A stretch of 64,000 nt of DNA from Pseudomonadota bacterium (GCA_023460395.1 JAEWQB010000024.1:248001-312000), one strand, 5' to 3'. Numbered from the stretch's first letter, positions 16,345 to 25,543 are shown. The notes: generated by a model not told the origin, from the sequence alone. A program made the numbers and translations.

Positions 16345-17037
16345 ATGTTCCGCCGCGCCCCCTGCGCTCTCCTCCGTAGCGGCATGGACCGTCCGCTCCT
16401 CTACCCGCTCGCCTTTGTGGCGTGTATTGCGTTGGAAGGTTATCTGCCCTTTGACCGTTTTTTCCAGCGGATATTTTTCACCAACGGCACATGGATACTT
16501 TCCGACACATTTCACACCAAGTGGAAGCTTTTTCTCTACACTGGTCCTAAAATACTCGTCACTGGCGTGGGCTGCGCCTGTCTTCTTGCTCTGGCTGTTG
16601 CGCTCATGCGCGGCACGTCTCCCCCATGGAAAAAACCGGCGCTGCTTATCGCTCTGAGCATTGTGCTTATTCCCCTTCTCACCGCCTCCATGAAAGCCGT
16701 AACCGGAGTCTACAGCCCCGTGGACCTTTCCCCGTATGGTGGTTCCCATCCGCACATCGGATTTATAGAACAGCTCTATCGCTTCGGGCACCCCGCCGGG
16801 GGCCGCAGCTTTCCAGCCGGACACGCCAGCGGCGGATTCGCGCTCATGTCACTGTGTTATTTGCCTGCGAGCAGCAAGGTACGAAACGTCCTGTTCTACG
16901 CGGGGCTGTCGGCAGGTTGGCTCATGGGGCTATACCAGATGGGCAGGGGAGAACACTTTATGAGCCACACTCTCGCCACTCAGTTTCTGGCGTTGACGAT
17001 ACTTTCCCTGCTTGCCAGAGCTTTGCGCATGCGCTGA
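16345..17037 (+). CDS. PAP2-family membrane lipid phosphatase
   Basis: 230 residues from the ATG at 16345, one base after the kinase stop. About five membrane helices. The PAP2 motifs are present though diverged: KAVTGVYSPVDLSPYGG for C1, the active-site SFPAGHASGGFA for C2, and MGRGEHFMSHTLAT for C3 with its histidine. The active site faces the periplasm in this family. The substrate may be lipid A, undecaprenyl pyrophosphate or a phospholipid; its place next to a phosphotransferase suggests an LpxE-like lipid A role, which is inference. Confidence 0.82.
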   Translation: MFRRAPCALLRSGMDRPLLYPLAFVACIALEGYLPFDRFFQRIFFTNGTWILSDTFHTKWKLFLYTGPKILVTGVGCACLLALAVALMRGTSPPWKKPALLIALSIVLIPLLTASMKAVTGVYSPVDLSPYGGSHPHIGFIEQLYRFGHPAGGRSFPAGHASGGFALMSLCYLPASSKVRNVLFYAGLSAGWLMGLYQMGRGEHFMSHTLATQFLALTILSLLARALRMR

Positions 17038-17047
17038 ACCAAACGCC

Positions 17048-17062
17048 ATTACACTTGGTTAC
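17048..17062 (-). promoter_or_regulatory. CpxR-type direct repeat GTAAC-N5-GTAAT
   Basis: On the minus strand the sequence reads GTAAC CAAGT GTAAT, with the same half-site and spacing as at 14461. It lies 97 bases before the LTA-synthase-like start. Confidence 0.5.
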
Positions 17063-17158
17063 ATTCATACAACCTTGCATTACCGAGAACCGTGTATCCG
17101 CTCTTGTTGACAGAGACGCCCCGTAAGAGCGCTCTGACACCTAATCTCTGGAGCGGAT

Positions 17159-19261
17159 ATGAATACAGAAATAACACGGCGCGCGGTGTTCTCGCGTCTG
17201 CACTGTTTGGCGTTGCTTTCCACCGTATTTATGGTGAACAACATAGCGATTCGACTTGTTTTTTTACTTACGTTTCCTGAAACGGTCCCCGTTTCCCCGG
17301 AAGCCGTCCTGAGCCTCGGAAAGGGAATCATAAACGATTTGGCGACACTGCCGTTCGTGCTGTTCTTCCCTTCCCTGCTACTGCTTCTCCCGACAACCCG
17401 TTTTTTGCAAACCCGCGCCGGAACTCTCTATATAACCTCCCTTTCCTTCCTTTTTTCATCATTCGTTATCACCACATCATTCGCTGAATTTTTCTTCTGG
17501 GATGAATTTGGCTCCCGATTCAACTTCATCGCCGTTGACTATTTAATTTATACAACAGAAGTTATTAGAAACATTATTGAATCATATCCGCTAGTACCAC
17601 TGTGTATACTTATCTTTTTTATGGCATCTGCAACAACGCTGTGCATTTACACATGCATACAGTATAAAAAAATATTCTTCATATCCAATGCACGCACACA
17701 CAGTTTACAATCAAGAGTCTCTTTCATAGGGGCTTTAAGTGCAGCATCCTTAATCATATATATGTTTTTTTCACCTATTTGTGGAAGTCAAAGCAGATTC
17801 TGGAATGAATATGCAAAAAACGGATTATATGAGCTGTTTTCCGCATACCGCAATAATCAACTCGACTACCGGGCCTTTTACAAAACCATGGATACTGATG
17901 CCGCATTTTCCATATTACGCGGCGACATCCGGGACGCCAGCGCAGACGTTGCCCCGCCTCAGGGACCGAACATGCTGCGCGCCGTTGACGCTATCCCGCC
18001 AGAAAAAAAGCCTAATGTTGTGGTTGTGGTTATGGAAAGCATGGGAAGCAAGTGGTTCGGAGAATACACGCCCAACCTGACGGCACTTGCCAACGAAGGG
18101 CTTTCCTTCACCAACATGATGTCCACAGGAACCCGCACTGTTAGGGGGCTGGAAGCCATTATGCTCAGTATCCCCCCCACGCCGGGCAACTCCATTGTCC
18201 GCCGACCAGATAACGGCGGCCTTTTTAACCTTGGCTCCGAGTTCAGGAAAAAAGGATATGACCTGTCATTTCTCTACGGGGGGATTGGTTTTTTTGACAA
18301 TATGAACGCGTTTTTCGCCGCCAACAACTATCAGGTGACAGACAAATTGGGGTTTGACGCCGCAAATACGTCATTCTCAAACGCGTGGGGACAATGCGAC
18401 GAGGACCTGTACGCGCAAGCGCTAATGCAGGCGGACACCAGCTATGCGGCGGGCAAACCGTTTCAGCAAGTCTTGCTAACGACCTCCAACCACAGGCCGT
18501 TCACGTATCCTGAAGGAAAAGTCTCGCTGAAATCCGGTTCTGGACGCCGGGGAGCTGTTCAGTATGCGGATTACGCCATAGGGGAATTCATAAAGAACGC
18601 CAAACAAAAGCCGTGGTTTGACAACACCATATTTGTTTTTGCTGGCGACCACCCCTCTTCCATAGCGGGAAAAACAGAAGTGCCCGCAACCGCCTATGGT
18701 GTGGTCTGCATTATGTACGGTCCCCGTTTTTTCAAACCGGAAACCGTCACCACGCTGTGCAGCCAAATTGATATCGCGCCAACACTGCTCGCCAGCCTTG
18801 GCTGGGGGTATACATCCCAATTCTTCGGAACCAACGCCCGCACGTTACCTCAACAAGACGGCAGGGCTTGGATTTCGACATACCAACTGCTGGGCCTAAG
18901 AACCAATGACCGTTTGGCCTTGCTCAGGCCCACGGGGGAGGGCACCGTCACTTCCTTCGTCCAGACGCCGCCGGATACCAAGGTATCTCTGCCGGACATT
19001 TCTTTACCAAAGACCTCTTTATCGGACGCCGCCCTGCTAAACAAAGCCGTCGCGTCATATCAATGCGCGTATGACCTCTTTACACAAGGCAAGCTCAAGG
19101 AACGCGTTGTTTCCTCATATATTGCCCCGGCACGCCTGCCCGCGCCCGCCCCGAAAACGCCCCAGACCGGCAGGTCTGGTCAGGCCACCAGTGCCAACTC
19201 TTCTCAAATCGGCACAGCCCTGCTCCCGTTCCTCTTACGTACCCCCGGCGAAGTGCGATAG
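17159..19261 (+). CDS. LTA synthase/phosphoethanolamine-type transferase (sulfatase fold)
   Basis: 700 residues. Five membrane helices occupy the first ~205 residues, followed by a periplasmic alkaline-phosphatase-superfamily domain. Metal and nucleophile motifs are visible: NVVVVVMESMG (Glu293), GTRTVRGLEA (nucleophile Thr325 or Thr327), TTSNHRPFTYPEG, and FAGDHPSS. Gram-negative members of this LtaS-like family transfer phosphoglycerol or phosphoethanolamine from phospholipids to glycans or lipid A. The last ~90 residues are an Ala/Pro/Ser-rich tail. GGAG lies just upstream of the ATG. The CpxR-type repeat upstream suggests induction by the neighbouring two-component pair. Confidence 0.88.
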   Translation: MNTEITRRAVFSRLHCLALLSTVFMVNNIAIRLVFLLTFPETVPVSPEAVLSLGKGIINDLATLPFVLFFPSLLLLLPTTRFLQTRAGTLYITSLSFLFSSFVITTSFAEFFFWDEFGSRFNFIAVDYLIYTTEVIRNIIESYPLVPLCILIFFMASATTLCIYTCIQYKKIFFISNARTHSLQSRVSFIGALSAASLIIYMFFSPICGSQSRFWNEYAKNGLYELFSAYRNNQLDYRAFYKTMDTDAAFSILRGDIRDASADVAPPQGPNMLRAVDAIPPEKKPNVVVVVMESMGSKWFGEYTPNLTALANEGLSFTNMMSTGTRTVRGLEAIMLSIPPTPGNSIVRRPDNGGLFNLGSEFRKKGYDLSFLYGGIGFFDNMNAFFAANNYQVTDKLGFDAANTSFSNAWGQCDEDLYAQALMQADTSYAAGKPFQQVLLTTSNHRPFTYPEGKVSLKSGSGRRGAVQYADYAIGEFIKNAKQKPWFDNTIFVFAGDHPSSIAGKTEVPATAYGVVCIMYGPRFFKPETVTTLCSQIDIAPTLLASLGWGYTSQFFGTNARTLPQQDGRAWISTYQLLGLRTNDRLALLRPTGEGTVTSFVQTPPDTKVSLPDISLPKTSLSDAALLNKAVASYQCAYDLFTQGKLKERVVSSYIAPARLPAPAPKTPQTGRSGQATSANSSQIGTALLPFLLRTPGEVR

Positions 19262-19284
19262 TCGCCGCGCGATTGCATATCTCC

Positions 19285-20556
19285 ATGAAACGACCAACAT
19301 CCATTTTCCTCTGGCTCTGCGCCCTGCTCTTTTTTTCGAGCACATCAAGCTACCTGTACAACTTCCCAATACCGTTTTGGAAAACCGCACCCGGCTCGCA
19401 GGACGTGGCATATGACGCCGGAGCAATGCCCGATAACATCGTGCTCACCCCCGCGGCGGATATGAGCACGATGATTTCCATAACGTGGAGGACCGCAGCC
19501 AGTGTGCCGAGCGGCGTGGTGCAATTCTTTCCCAACGGCGCGTCTTCCGGGGGAACCTACCAGCAAGCCGCACGGGCCTACCTTTACTCACGGGAGCTGA
19601 AGTCCGGCAACCGCGTTGCCTGTTACTCGGCAACCCTTTCCGGGCTGGCACCGGGCACAACCTACCGCTACCGTGTCGGCAACGTGCAGAAGAACGCGTG
19701 GTCCGACTTCCGCACCTTCACCACAGCGCCCGCGGGTTCTTCAACGCCATTTTCCTTCATCTACTTTGGCTCCCCCCAAACAGACCCGAAAGCATTTGGC
19801 GCAATGCTGGAAACACTGGAGAAACGGCACCCCGAAACCGCGTTTTATATGGCTGGGGGGAATATGGTTGCCCATAGCGAGCAACGCAATCTCTGGGACG
19901 GATTGCTGCTGCACGCGGGAAGCGTGTTTTCCCGCAAACCTGTCGCTCCTGCCATGGAACCTTACCCCATTTTAGCGGACCGGACAGGGGAAAAAACCTT
20001 TTCTGCGTATTTCACCCTGCCCTTACGGAAGAGCCAGCACGCCAAGACGCCCAAGGGGTACGGATTTGCGTATGGCGGAGCATATTTTATCGTCATAAAC
20101 GCCCAAGCGTCAGATATGGACACTCCCAGTGCATGGCTGGAAGAAGAGCTGAAACAAATCAAATCGTCCGTCTATTCGCCCAAGATACTCATGCTTCGCA
20201 CTTCCCCAACGTCCGTGGCGCGGGGAGTTCGTCCCACTTCTCCACCGGAAACGCGGGCAGCCCGCATGCCCGTTACGGGTGTTGACGTGGTGCTCTCTGG
20301 TCGCATGCAACGCGGTGGAGCCATAGCGCTTCCGGGCACCGCTGCCCCCTTCTCCCCGGAACAGCCGGACGCCGCTTCCTCCTCTGCGGCACAGCAAACG
20401 CGCCGCGCTGCCGCAAAAAGAAAGGGACCGGAACTGAGCACGTATGCCCGTATATCCGTAACCTCCAGCCCCCCGGCTGCATTCCTCGTGCGGTATGAAT
20501 TGCGTGATGCTGACGGGCAATTGCTTGAGAGTGCTGTCCTGCAAACGCGCGAATAA
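19285..20556 (+). CDS. Purple-acid-phosphatase-like protein lacking catalytic residues
   Basis: 423 residues from the ATG at 19285 (a TTG at 19273 is possible). A signal anchor (~8-24) leads to a fibronectin-like domain typical of purple acid phosphatases (TWRTAAS... GLAPGTTYRYRVGN). A metallophosphatase-like domain follows, but each metal-ligand motif is altered. GDxG reads FGSPQ, GDxxY reads GGNMV, GNHE reads AMEP, the H in HHPPYS reads RTSPTS, and GHxHxY reads SGRMQRG. It therefore looks like a non-catalytic binding protein of the periplasm. An Ala/Ser-rich insert precedes the last strand. It follows the transferase gene by 23 bases, so the two probably work together. Confidence 0.75.
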   Translation: MKRPTSIFLWLCALLFFSSTSSYLYNFPIPFWKTAPGSQDVAYDAGAMPDNIVLTPAADMSTMISITWRTAASVPSGVVQFFPNGASSGGTYQQAARAYLYSRELKSGNRVACYSATLSGLAPGTTYRYRVGNVQKNAWSDFRTFTTAPAGSSTPFSFIYFGSPQTDPKAFGAMLETLEKRHPETAFYMAGGNMVAHSEQRNLWDGLLLHAGSVFSRKPVAPAMEPYPILADRTGEKTFSAYFTLPLRKSQHAKTPKGYGFAYGGAYFIVINAQASDMDTPSAWLEEELKQIKSSVYSPKILMLRTSPTSVARGVRPTSPPETRAARMPVTGVDVVLSGRMQRGGAIALPGTAAPFSPEQPDAASSSAAQQTRRAAAKRKGPELSTYARISVTSSPPAAFLVRYELRDADGQLLESAVLQTRE

Positions 20557-20561
20557 CACCC

Positions 20562-20581
20562 GTAACACCGCTCTTTGTAAC
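20562..20581 (+). promoter_or_regulatory. Two GTAAC half-sites 15 bases apart
   Basis: GTAAC-N10-GTAAC upstream of the GT4 gene, with a third near-match (ATAAC) just before. These are the same half-sites as the CpxR-type boxes but with wider spacing. Confidence 0.35.
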
Positions 20582-20608
20582 AGCGGACCGATTTTCTGCG
20601 CCCATTTT

Positions 20609-20623
20609 GTGACACTCTATTAC
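20609..20623 (-). promoter_or_regulatory. CpxR-type direct repeat GTAAT-N5-GTCAC
   Basis: The minus strand reads GTAAT AGAGT GTCAC, 104 bases before the GT4 start. This is the third copy of the motif, at almost the same distance from its gene as the other two (95 and 97 bases). Confidence 0.5.
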
Positions 20624-20726
20624 ATTGGAAACACCTATCATTACGTTTCGTCCCGTATGCAGAGATTGCCGGAGAAATCCGACAAATTCCGGTCTTCATA
20701 CCTTCTTCACAGTAAAGGACAGCGTC

Positions 20727-21896
20727 ATGCATGGAATACTTCTGACTTCAGCCAAATCGCTTTCCGGCGGCGTGCGGCAAGCCGTATATCTGGCTGAAGG
20801 TCTACGGCAAGCCGGGCACGACATATGGTTTGTGTGCCCCCCTTCCGGGAGTACCCGCGATCTTGTTGAATCTCTGGCTATCCGCCACGCGGCACTGCCC
20901 TCGTCCCTTTGGAAGACCAACGCCCTTTTACGCGGCCTGATGCCTACGGGAGAGCCTGCCTTTGTGCATGGATTTCACAATCGAGGCGTAAAACTCGTCG
21001 CGTATCTCGGCACATATTGGCGGGCACTGGGACTGCCGGTAGCCTGCATCGCCCACCGGGGAGTGACCTCGCGCCCCGGCAATCCCCTGCCATACGTCCT
21101 TCCGGGCATTCGCGCGTATGCGGTCAACTCAACAGCCTGTGCTGACACATTGCCGCTGTTCTGGCGGAAAAAACGCTGTCATGTAGTGAATAACGCCATT
21201 CCAACCTCACGCATCACCCCCGCGCGCTCCCCGCTGGAAATGCGCACGAAGCTCGGCATTCCCGCCGGAAACCGCATCATAGGAAACGTGAGCAATGACA
21301 ACCCCCAGAAAGGAACGGGGAGGGCTATTACCGCATTTGCCAACATGGTAAACAGGGCGACCGGGACAAGCGGGGAAAGCCGTCTTCCCGCGTCAACCCT
21401 TGTGGTGGTGGGTGTTACCCCGGAGAAATGGATGCCGTTCTGTGAACAACTGGGCATCGCCCACCGGGTCCGGCTCATCCCGCCAGTCGCTCACGTTGCG
21501 GATTATATGCAGCTCATGGACGTGCTTATTTTCCCGTCCATGTTCATTGAATCCCAGCCCAATGTTATTCTAGAGGCCGTTGCTATGGGGATTCCTACAA
21601 TTGCCAGTGATATAGGCGGAATACGCGATTGCATTCCAGATTCGTGCCTTTTTGATCCGCGAAATGAACAAGAAATGACGACAAAGCTTATCGCACTTCT
21701 CCAAAACGAACCGTTACTGCGCGACGCTGCGCGCACAAACATCGCGCAGGGGGACAACTACACGATGGAACGCAAAATAGAGCATATGACGCACATTTAT
21801 GAAGCCGCCCTTGCTGAAGCCGTGTGCCCGCCCTTCTCCAAACGCACCATTTTCACTTTTGCCAAACACCGGGACGTACCGGGCCATTCGTCCTAA
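20727..21896 (+). CDS. GT4-type glycosyltransferase
   Basis: 389 residues, GT-B fold. The ATG at 20727 follows AAAGGAC. The N-terminal acceptor half has the glycine-rich SLSGGVRQAVYLAEGLRQAG. The C-terminal half has IGNVSNDNPQKGTGRAI and the GT4 donor-site region DVLIFPSMFIESQPNVILEAVAMGIPTIASDIGG with the E-x7-E pattern; the latter spans ~295-330. Sugar donor and acceptor are unknown. The CpxR-type repeats upstream suggest it belongs to the envelope regulon, possibly modifying the lipopolysaccharide core. Confidence 0.87.
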   Translation: MHGILLTSAKSLSGGVRQAVYLAEGLRQAGHDIWFVCPPSGSTRDLVESLAIRHAALPSSLWKTNALLRGLMPTGEPAFVHGFHNRGVKLVAYLGTYWRALGLPVACIAHRGVTSRPGNPLPYVLPGIRAYAVNSTACADTLPLFWRKKRCHVVNNAIPTSRITPARSPLEMRTKLGIPAGNRIIGNVSNDNPQKGTGRAITAFANMVNRATGTSGESRLPASTLVVVGVTPEKWMPFCEQLGIAHRVRLIPPVAHVADYMQLMDVLIFPSMFIESQPNVILEAVAMGIPTIASDIGGIRDCIPDSCLFDPRNEQEMTTKLIALLQNEPLLRDAARTNIAQGDNYTMERKIEHMTHIYEAALAEAVCPPFSKRTIFTFAKHRDVPGHSS

Positions 21897-21902
21897 ATGT
21901 AA

Positions 21903-21936
21903 AAAAAGTGCCTGCGAGGCCCCCTGTGGGGGGCAG
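21903..21936 (-). terminator. Probable terminator of the zraR-like gene
   Basis: G+C hairpin GCCCCC-TGTG-GGGGGC extended by CTGC/GCAG outer pairs. Reading leftwards, a run of seven T follows 11 bases after the stem. It lies between two convergent genes. Confidence 0.5.
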
Positions 21937-21956
21937 TGTCGGTGCGTTCCCTGCCA

Positions 21957-23315
21957 TCATTCCATTCCATACCGTTTGAGCTTGTTGTGTAACGTCGCGC
22001 GGGTGATGCCAAGACGCCGGGCGGCCTCGCTCTTGTTATCTTCACATTCACGCAGGGTTGCCATGATGGCCCGCCTCTCCAACTCATCCAGTGAAAGCCC
22101 TGCCAGCGCAGGCTCGCCCGTGGCGGAAATAGGAACATCGGTTAACGGAGTATCGCTCAGGTTACGGGGCAGCTCGCGCAAGGTAATGTAGTCGCCAGTG
22201 GCGATAATCACCGCACGCTCCATGGCGTTTTCCAGCTCCCGGACATTACCGGGCCAATCATGCCGGACAAGCGCGTCCATGGCCTGTGGCGTGGCACCTT
22301 TAATTCCTTTACGGTTTTTTTCCGCGAACCGGCGTAAAAAGAAGTCCGCCAGCAGGGGAATATCGTCCCGGCGCTCCCGCAGGGCGGGCACATGCAAACC
22401 AATGACATTGAGCCGGTAATATAAATCTTCCCGGAATCCGCCTGTCTGCACGTCCTGATACAAGTCCCGGTTGGTAGCGGCTACCACACGCACGTCCACT
22501 TTCAGCACTGTGTCGCTCCCCACACGCTGAACCTCGCCCTGTTGCAGTGCCCGCAGTAATTTAGATTGTAAGGCCAGTGGAATTTCCCCGATCTCATCAA
22601 GGAACAGCGTTCCCCCGTCCGCCTGCATGAACCGTCCCTCCCGACGTTTATCCGCACCGGTAAACGCACCACGCTCATGCCCAAACAGCTCCGATTCCAG
22701 CAGCGTTTCCGTCAGCGCGGCGCAGTTTACAGCCACAAATTGTTTGTCACGCCGCTCACTGGCATCGTGCAGGCCATGAGCCACCAGTTCCTTACCCGTT
22801 CCCGATTCGCCAAAAATAAGCACGGTGGCGTCCGTGGGCGCAACGGTATGAATCATTTCCTTCAGTTCCAGCATGGCGGTGCTTTTACCGATCATTCCCA
22901 GCGGCATTTCGCCTTCCAAACGCTCCCGCAGACTCCGATTTTCGTGCGCCAAACGGGTGTGATCCAGCATTCGGTCAAGCGTGAGCTTGAGCACGTCAAA
23001 ATCGAGCGGCTTCGTCAGATAGTCATATGCGCCTATCTTCAACGCTTCCACTGCCGTCTCCACGGAAGAATAGGCAGTCATAATCAGTACGGGAATGGCG
23101 GGGTTGTATGCCTTAATCGCCCGCAACGCCTCTATGCCGCCCATGCGGACCATGCGGATATCCATAAGCACCGCGTCATACGGACGCTCATGCACCTTTT
23201 CCACAGCCACGGTTCCGTCATCCGCCTCATCCACAACGTAGCCCCAACCCCGCAACAGCGTGCGGAGCATGGTCCTATGCGCGGTATCGTCGTCTACAAT
23301 CAACAAAGTGCTCAT
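21957..23315 (-). CDS. zraR: ZraR-like sigma-54-dependent response regulator
   Basis: 452 residues in NtrC order. Receiver ~1-120 with Asp-pair in LLIVDDDTAH, acceptor in VLMDIRMVRMGG and Lys in TKPLDFDV. AAA+ domain ~140-370 has Walker A FGESGTGKELVA, the sigma-54-contacting GAFTGA, Walker B GTLFLDEIGE and the R-finger region. A Fis-type helix-turn-helix closes the protein (NKSEAARRLGITRATLHNKL). The kinase gene is 24 bases upstream in the same operon. A sigma-54 promoter ahead of the divergent His/Met-rich gene at 25642 is its likely target. AtoC/HydG-type regulators look similar, but the context favours Zra. Confidence 0.9.
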   Translation of the reverse strand: MSTLLIVDDDTAHRTMLRTLLRGWGYVVDEADDGTVAVEKVHERPYDAVLMDIRMVRMGGIEALRAIKAYNPAIPVLIMTAYSSVETAVEALKIGAYDYLTKPLDFDVLKLTLDRMLDHTRLAHENRSLRERLEGEMPLGMIGKSTAMLELKEMIHTVAPTDATVLIFGESGTGKELVAHGLHDASERRDKQFVAVNCAALTETLLESELFGHERGAFTGADKRREGRFMQADGGTLFLDEIGEIPLALQSKLLRALQQGEVQRVGSDTVLKVDVRVVAATNRDLYQDVQTGGFREDLYYRLNVIGLHVPALRERRDDIPLLADFFLRRFAEKNRKGIKGATPQAMDALVRHDWPGNVRELENAMERAVIIATGDYITLRELPRNLSDTPLTDVPISATGEPALAGLSLDELERRAIMATLRECEDNKSEAARRLGITRATLHNKLKRYGME

Positions 23316-23339
23316 GGTGTGTTCCCCGTAACGTTCCGG

Positions 23340-25373
23340 CTATTCTTCATTATCAGGAGCGGTGGTGGGCAAAAAGATGCTGAACGTGGTGCCATGCCCC
23401 CGCCCCTCTTCATCCTGCCCCCACGCCTCTGCGTGCAGAGAAGTATCGGACGGCAGACTTGCCAACGGCGCGGCCACGGCAGAAGCACCAGCCGCAGCGG
23501 CGCATGCGGAAACCTTCCCGGTCGGTATCCCGGATACCGTGTGCGACGGGGAAGCGGCAGAAACGGGAGCGCGCACAACGTCACTTGCCCCGGCAGATCC
23601 AGACTGCGACATGACCCGCACGGAACCGCCGTGTGCCTCAATAATTTTATGCACAATGGCGAGCCCCAAGCCTGTCCCCTGACTTTTCGTTGTAAAATAG
23701 GGGTCAAAGATACGCGCCATGGCCTCCGGCTCAACACCCGGCCCGGTATCAGAAACCGATACCCGCACAAAGGCATCTCCTTCCCGCGCGATACGCAGAG
23801 CAAGCGCTCCTCCGGTCGGCATAGCCTCCAGTCCGTTCAAACAAATATTCAACAGTGCTTGGGAGAACCGGTCCGGGTCCAGAGGAACAAGCGGCAGATT
23901 CGGTTCGCTCTCCAAAGATAAAGAGACGCCCTGTCCTTGCGCATCCGGGCCAATGAGTCGCAGACAATGCCCAGCCACCGCCGAAATGTCCGTAAACTCG
24001 CGCTTCAGGTCCGAGGGACGGGAAAGACTGATGAGGTCAGTGATAACACGGTTAAGCCGGTCCACCTCTTCCACCATAATACGCGCCGCCTCACGGTCCT
24101 CGCTGCCTTCGGGGAACCGGGTACCGAAATAGGTGGCATAGCCTTTTATGGAGCTTAAAGGATTGCGGATTTCGTGCGCAACCCCGGCGGCGAGTGAACC
24201 AACGGCGGCGAGTTTTTCTTTACGGCGCACCTCGTGCTGGAGCTGGCGAACCTCACTAAGGTCACGCAAAATAAGAATATCCCCCACATGGCTCCCCGGT
24301 GAATCCTGTCCCCCGGCCACCACGCGTGCGCCTGTTATACTAAGGGGCAGTTCACGACCGTCCGCAAGGCGGCACTCTGTCTCCGTTTCCGGCATCCGCC
24401 CGTTCTCACCCAAGGCGTCTAAAGCGCTGCGCAGGGCTTCCGGCAAAGCCTGTGCAGACAGGCGTCCGCGCACCTCTGAAAGACGAAGCCCCAGTTGCCC
24501 TTCCGCCTGCTCGTTAAGGAAGGCAACCCGACCGTCCGGGTCCACTAAAATAAGCCCGTCCGGCAGGCTGGCGATAATTTTGGCGGAAAGCGCCTGCGTG
24601 TCCTCCAGCATGCGCCGTGACCGGCGCACATTTTGCGCCCAGAGAAGCGAAATGAACCCGGCAAGCCCCAGCAACAAAAGAATAGAGGCCATAACCAACG
24701 TATGCCGCGTATCCTGTTCCTTGGCCCGTTCAAAGGGAGCCACGTCCATACCTACGTAGATAATGGGCGGCGGCGTGTTGGGGGAGGCGAGTATGTTCAT
24801 GAAGCTCTCGTGACCGCCCATGGTATTCATGTGCCCGCCCATGCCCCGATTTCCAGAAAATTCCATCCGGTGGGTACGGCGCAGGTCATCGCGCCCCATC
24901 AGCGGCATGAACTGCCGGTACACCACAAACGCCCGCACCCCGCTCTTTTCCATAATACGCCAGCCCACGGATTCCCCCGCCTCCAACTGGGCCATATCTT
25001 CCGATGAAAAAACCACGGCTCCCTGCTGTTTTGTGTCACTATGCGCCAGCACGCGCCCGGCATGGTCGGTAACCATAATGAACAAGATGCCCGGCTGAGC
25101 CGCCATTTCCTCCACCAGCACCTGCATGCGCAGTTCGGAACCCACGCGGCTGCGTATGTTTGTGCGGGCACCCGCTTCCAGCGCCTTAATGAGTGACGCC
25201 CCCTTCTCTTCCAGAATAACCGCCATCTGTTGCCCATCGCGATCCAAATTATGCAATGTCATGGCGAGGATGATGGTGCCAAGAATCACCGCGCCACCAA
25301 TAATGAGCCACGGCGAGGCAAACGGGCCGGGGAGGCGTGTTTCGCGGTGCGATTTCATACTTTTGAATTCCAT
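23340..25373 (-). CDS. zraS: ZraS-like sensor histidine kinase with His/Met-rich periplasmic loop
   Basis: 677 residues, ATG at 25373 with GAGAGG upstream. Membrane segments at ~22-40 and ~227-245 frame a periplasmic sensor domain. Its stretch 167-192 is packed with His and Met (His168, Met170, Met178, His181, Met182, Met185, His188, Met192), a likely metal site. A PAS domain (~255-370) follows, then the H box GVAHEIRNPLSS, N box NICLNGLEAMP, G1 SDTGPGVEPEAM and G2 GTGLGLAIVHKI. A ~70-residue Ala/Ser-rich insert splits the ATPase domain before GHGTTFSIFLP. Best matches the Zn/Cu-responsive ZraS group by architecture and neighbours. Confidence 0.85.
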   Translation of the reverse strand: MEFKSMKSHRETRLPGPFASPWLIIGGAVILGTIILAMTLHNLDRDGQQMAVILEEKGASLIKALEAGARTNIRSRVGSELRMQVLVEEMAAQPGILFIMVTDHAGRVLAHSDTKQQGAVVFSSEDMAQLEAGESVGWRIMEKSGVRAFVVYRQFMPLMGRDDLRRTHRMEFSGNRGMGGHMNTMGGHESFMNILASPNTPPPIIYVGMDVAPFERAKEQDTRHTLVMASILLLLGLAGFISLLWAQNVRRSRRMLEDTQALSAKIIASLPDGLILVDPDGRVAFLNEQAEGQLGLRLSEVRGRLSAQALPEALRSALDALGENGRMPETETECRLADGRELPLSITGARVVAGGQDSPGSHVGDILILRDLSEVRQLQHEVRRKEKLAAVGSLAAGVAHEIRNPLSSIKGYATYFGTRFPEGSEDREAARIMVEEVDRLNRVITDLISLSRPSDLKREFTDISAVAGHCLRLIGPDAQGQGVSLSLESEPNLPLVPLDPDRFSQALLNICLNGLEAMPTGGALALRIAREGDAFVRVSVSDTGPGVEPEAMARIFDPYFTTKSQGTGLGLAIVHKIIEAHGGSVRVMSQSGSAGASDVVRAPVSAASPSHTVSGIPTGKVSACAAAAGASAVAAPLASLPSDTSLHAEAWGQDEEGRGHGTTFSIFLPTTAPDNEE

Positions 25374-25543
25374 GTTTCCTCTCGCTGACTAAAAAATGGA
25401 CGGATGAATAAATTTTATACACTCACCACGCTCTGGCTGTACAGAAAATATACACTCCTGTTTCCGCCGCAGCTCGACCATGCGCTCTTCATTGTCAAAA
25501 ATATTTATAAAATTTCAAATAGTTACAACTTAAAAATCAATCT

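Noticed and set aside
22677..23921. 414-residue plus-strand open frame opposite the zra genes
   Set aside because: Antisense to conserved zraR/zraS domains; composition His/Arg/Gln-rich as expected of a shadow.
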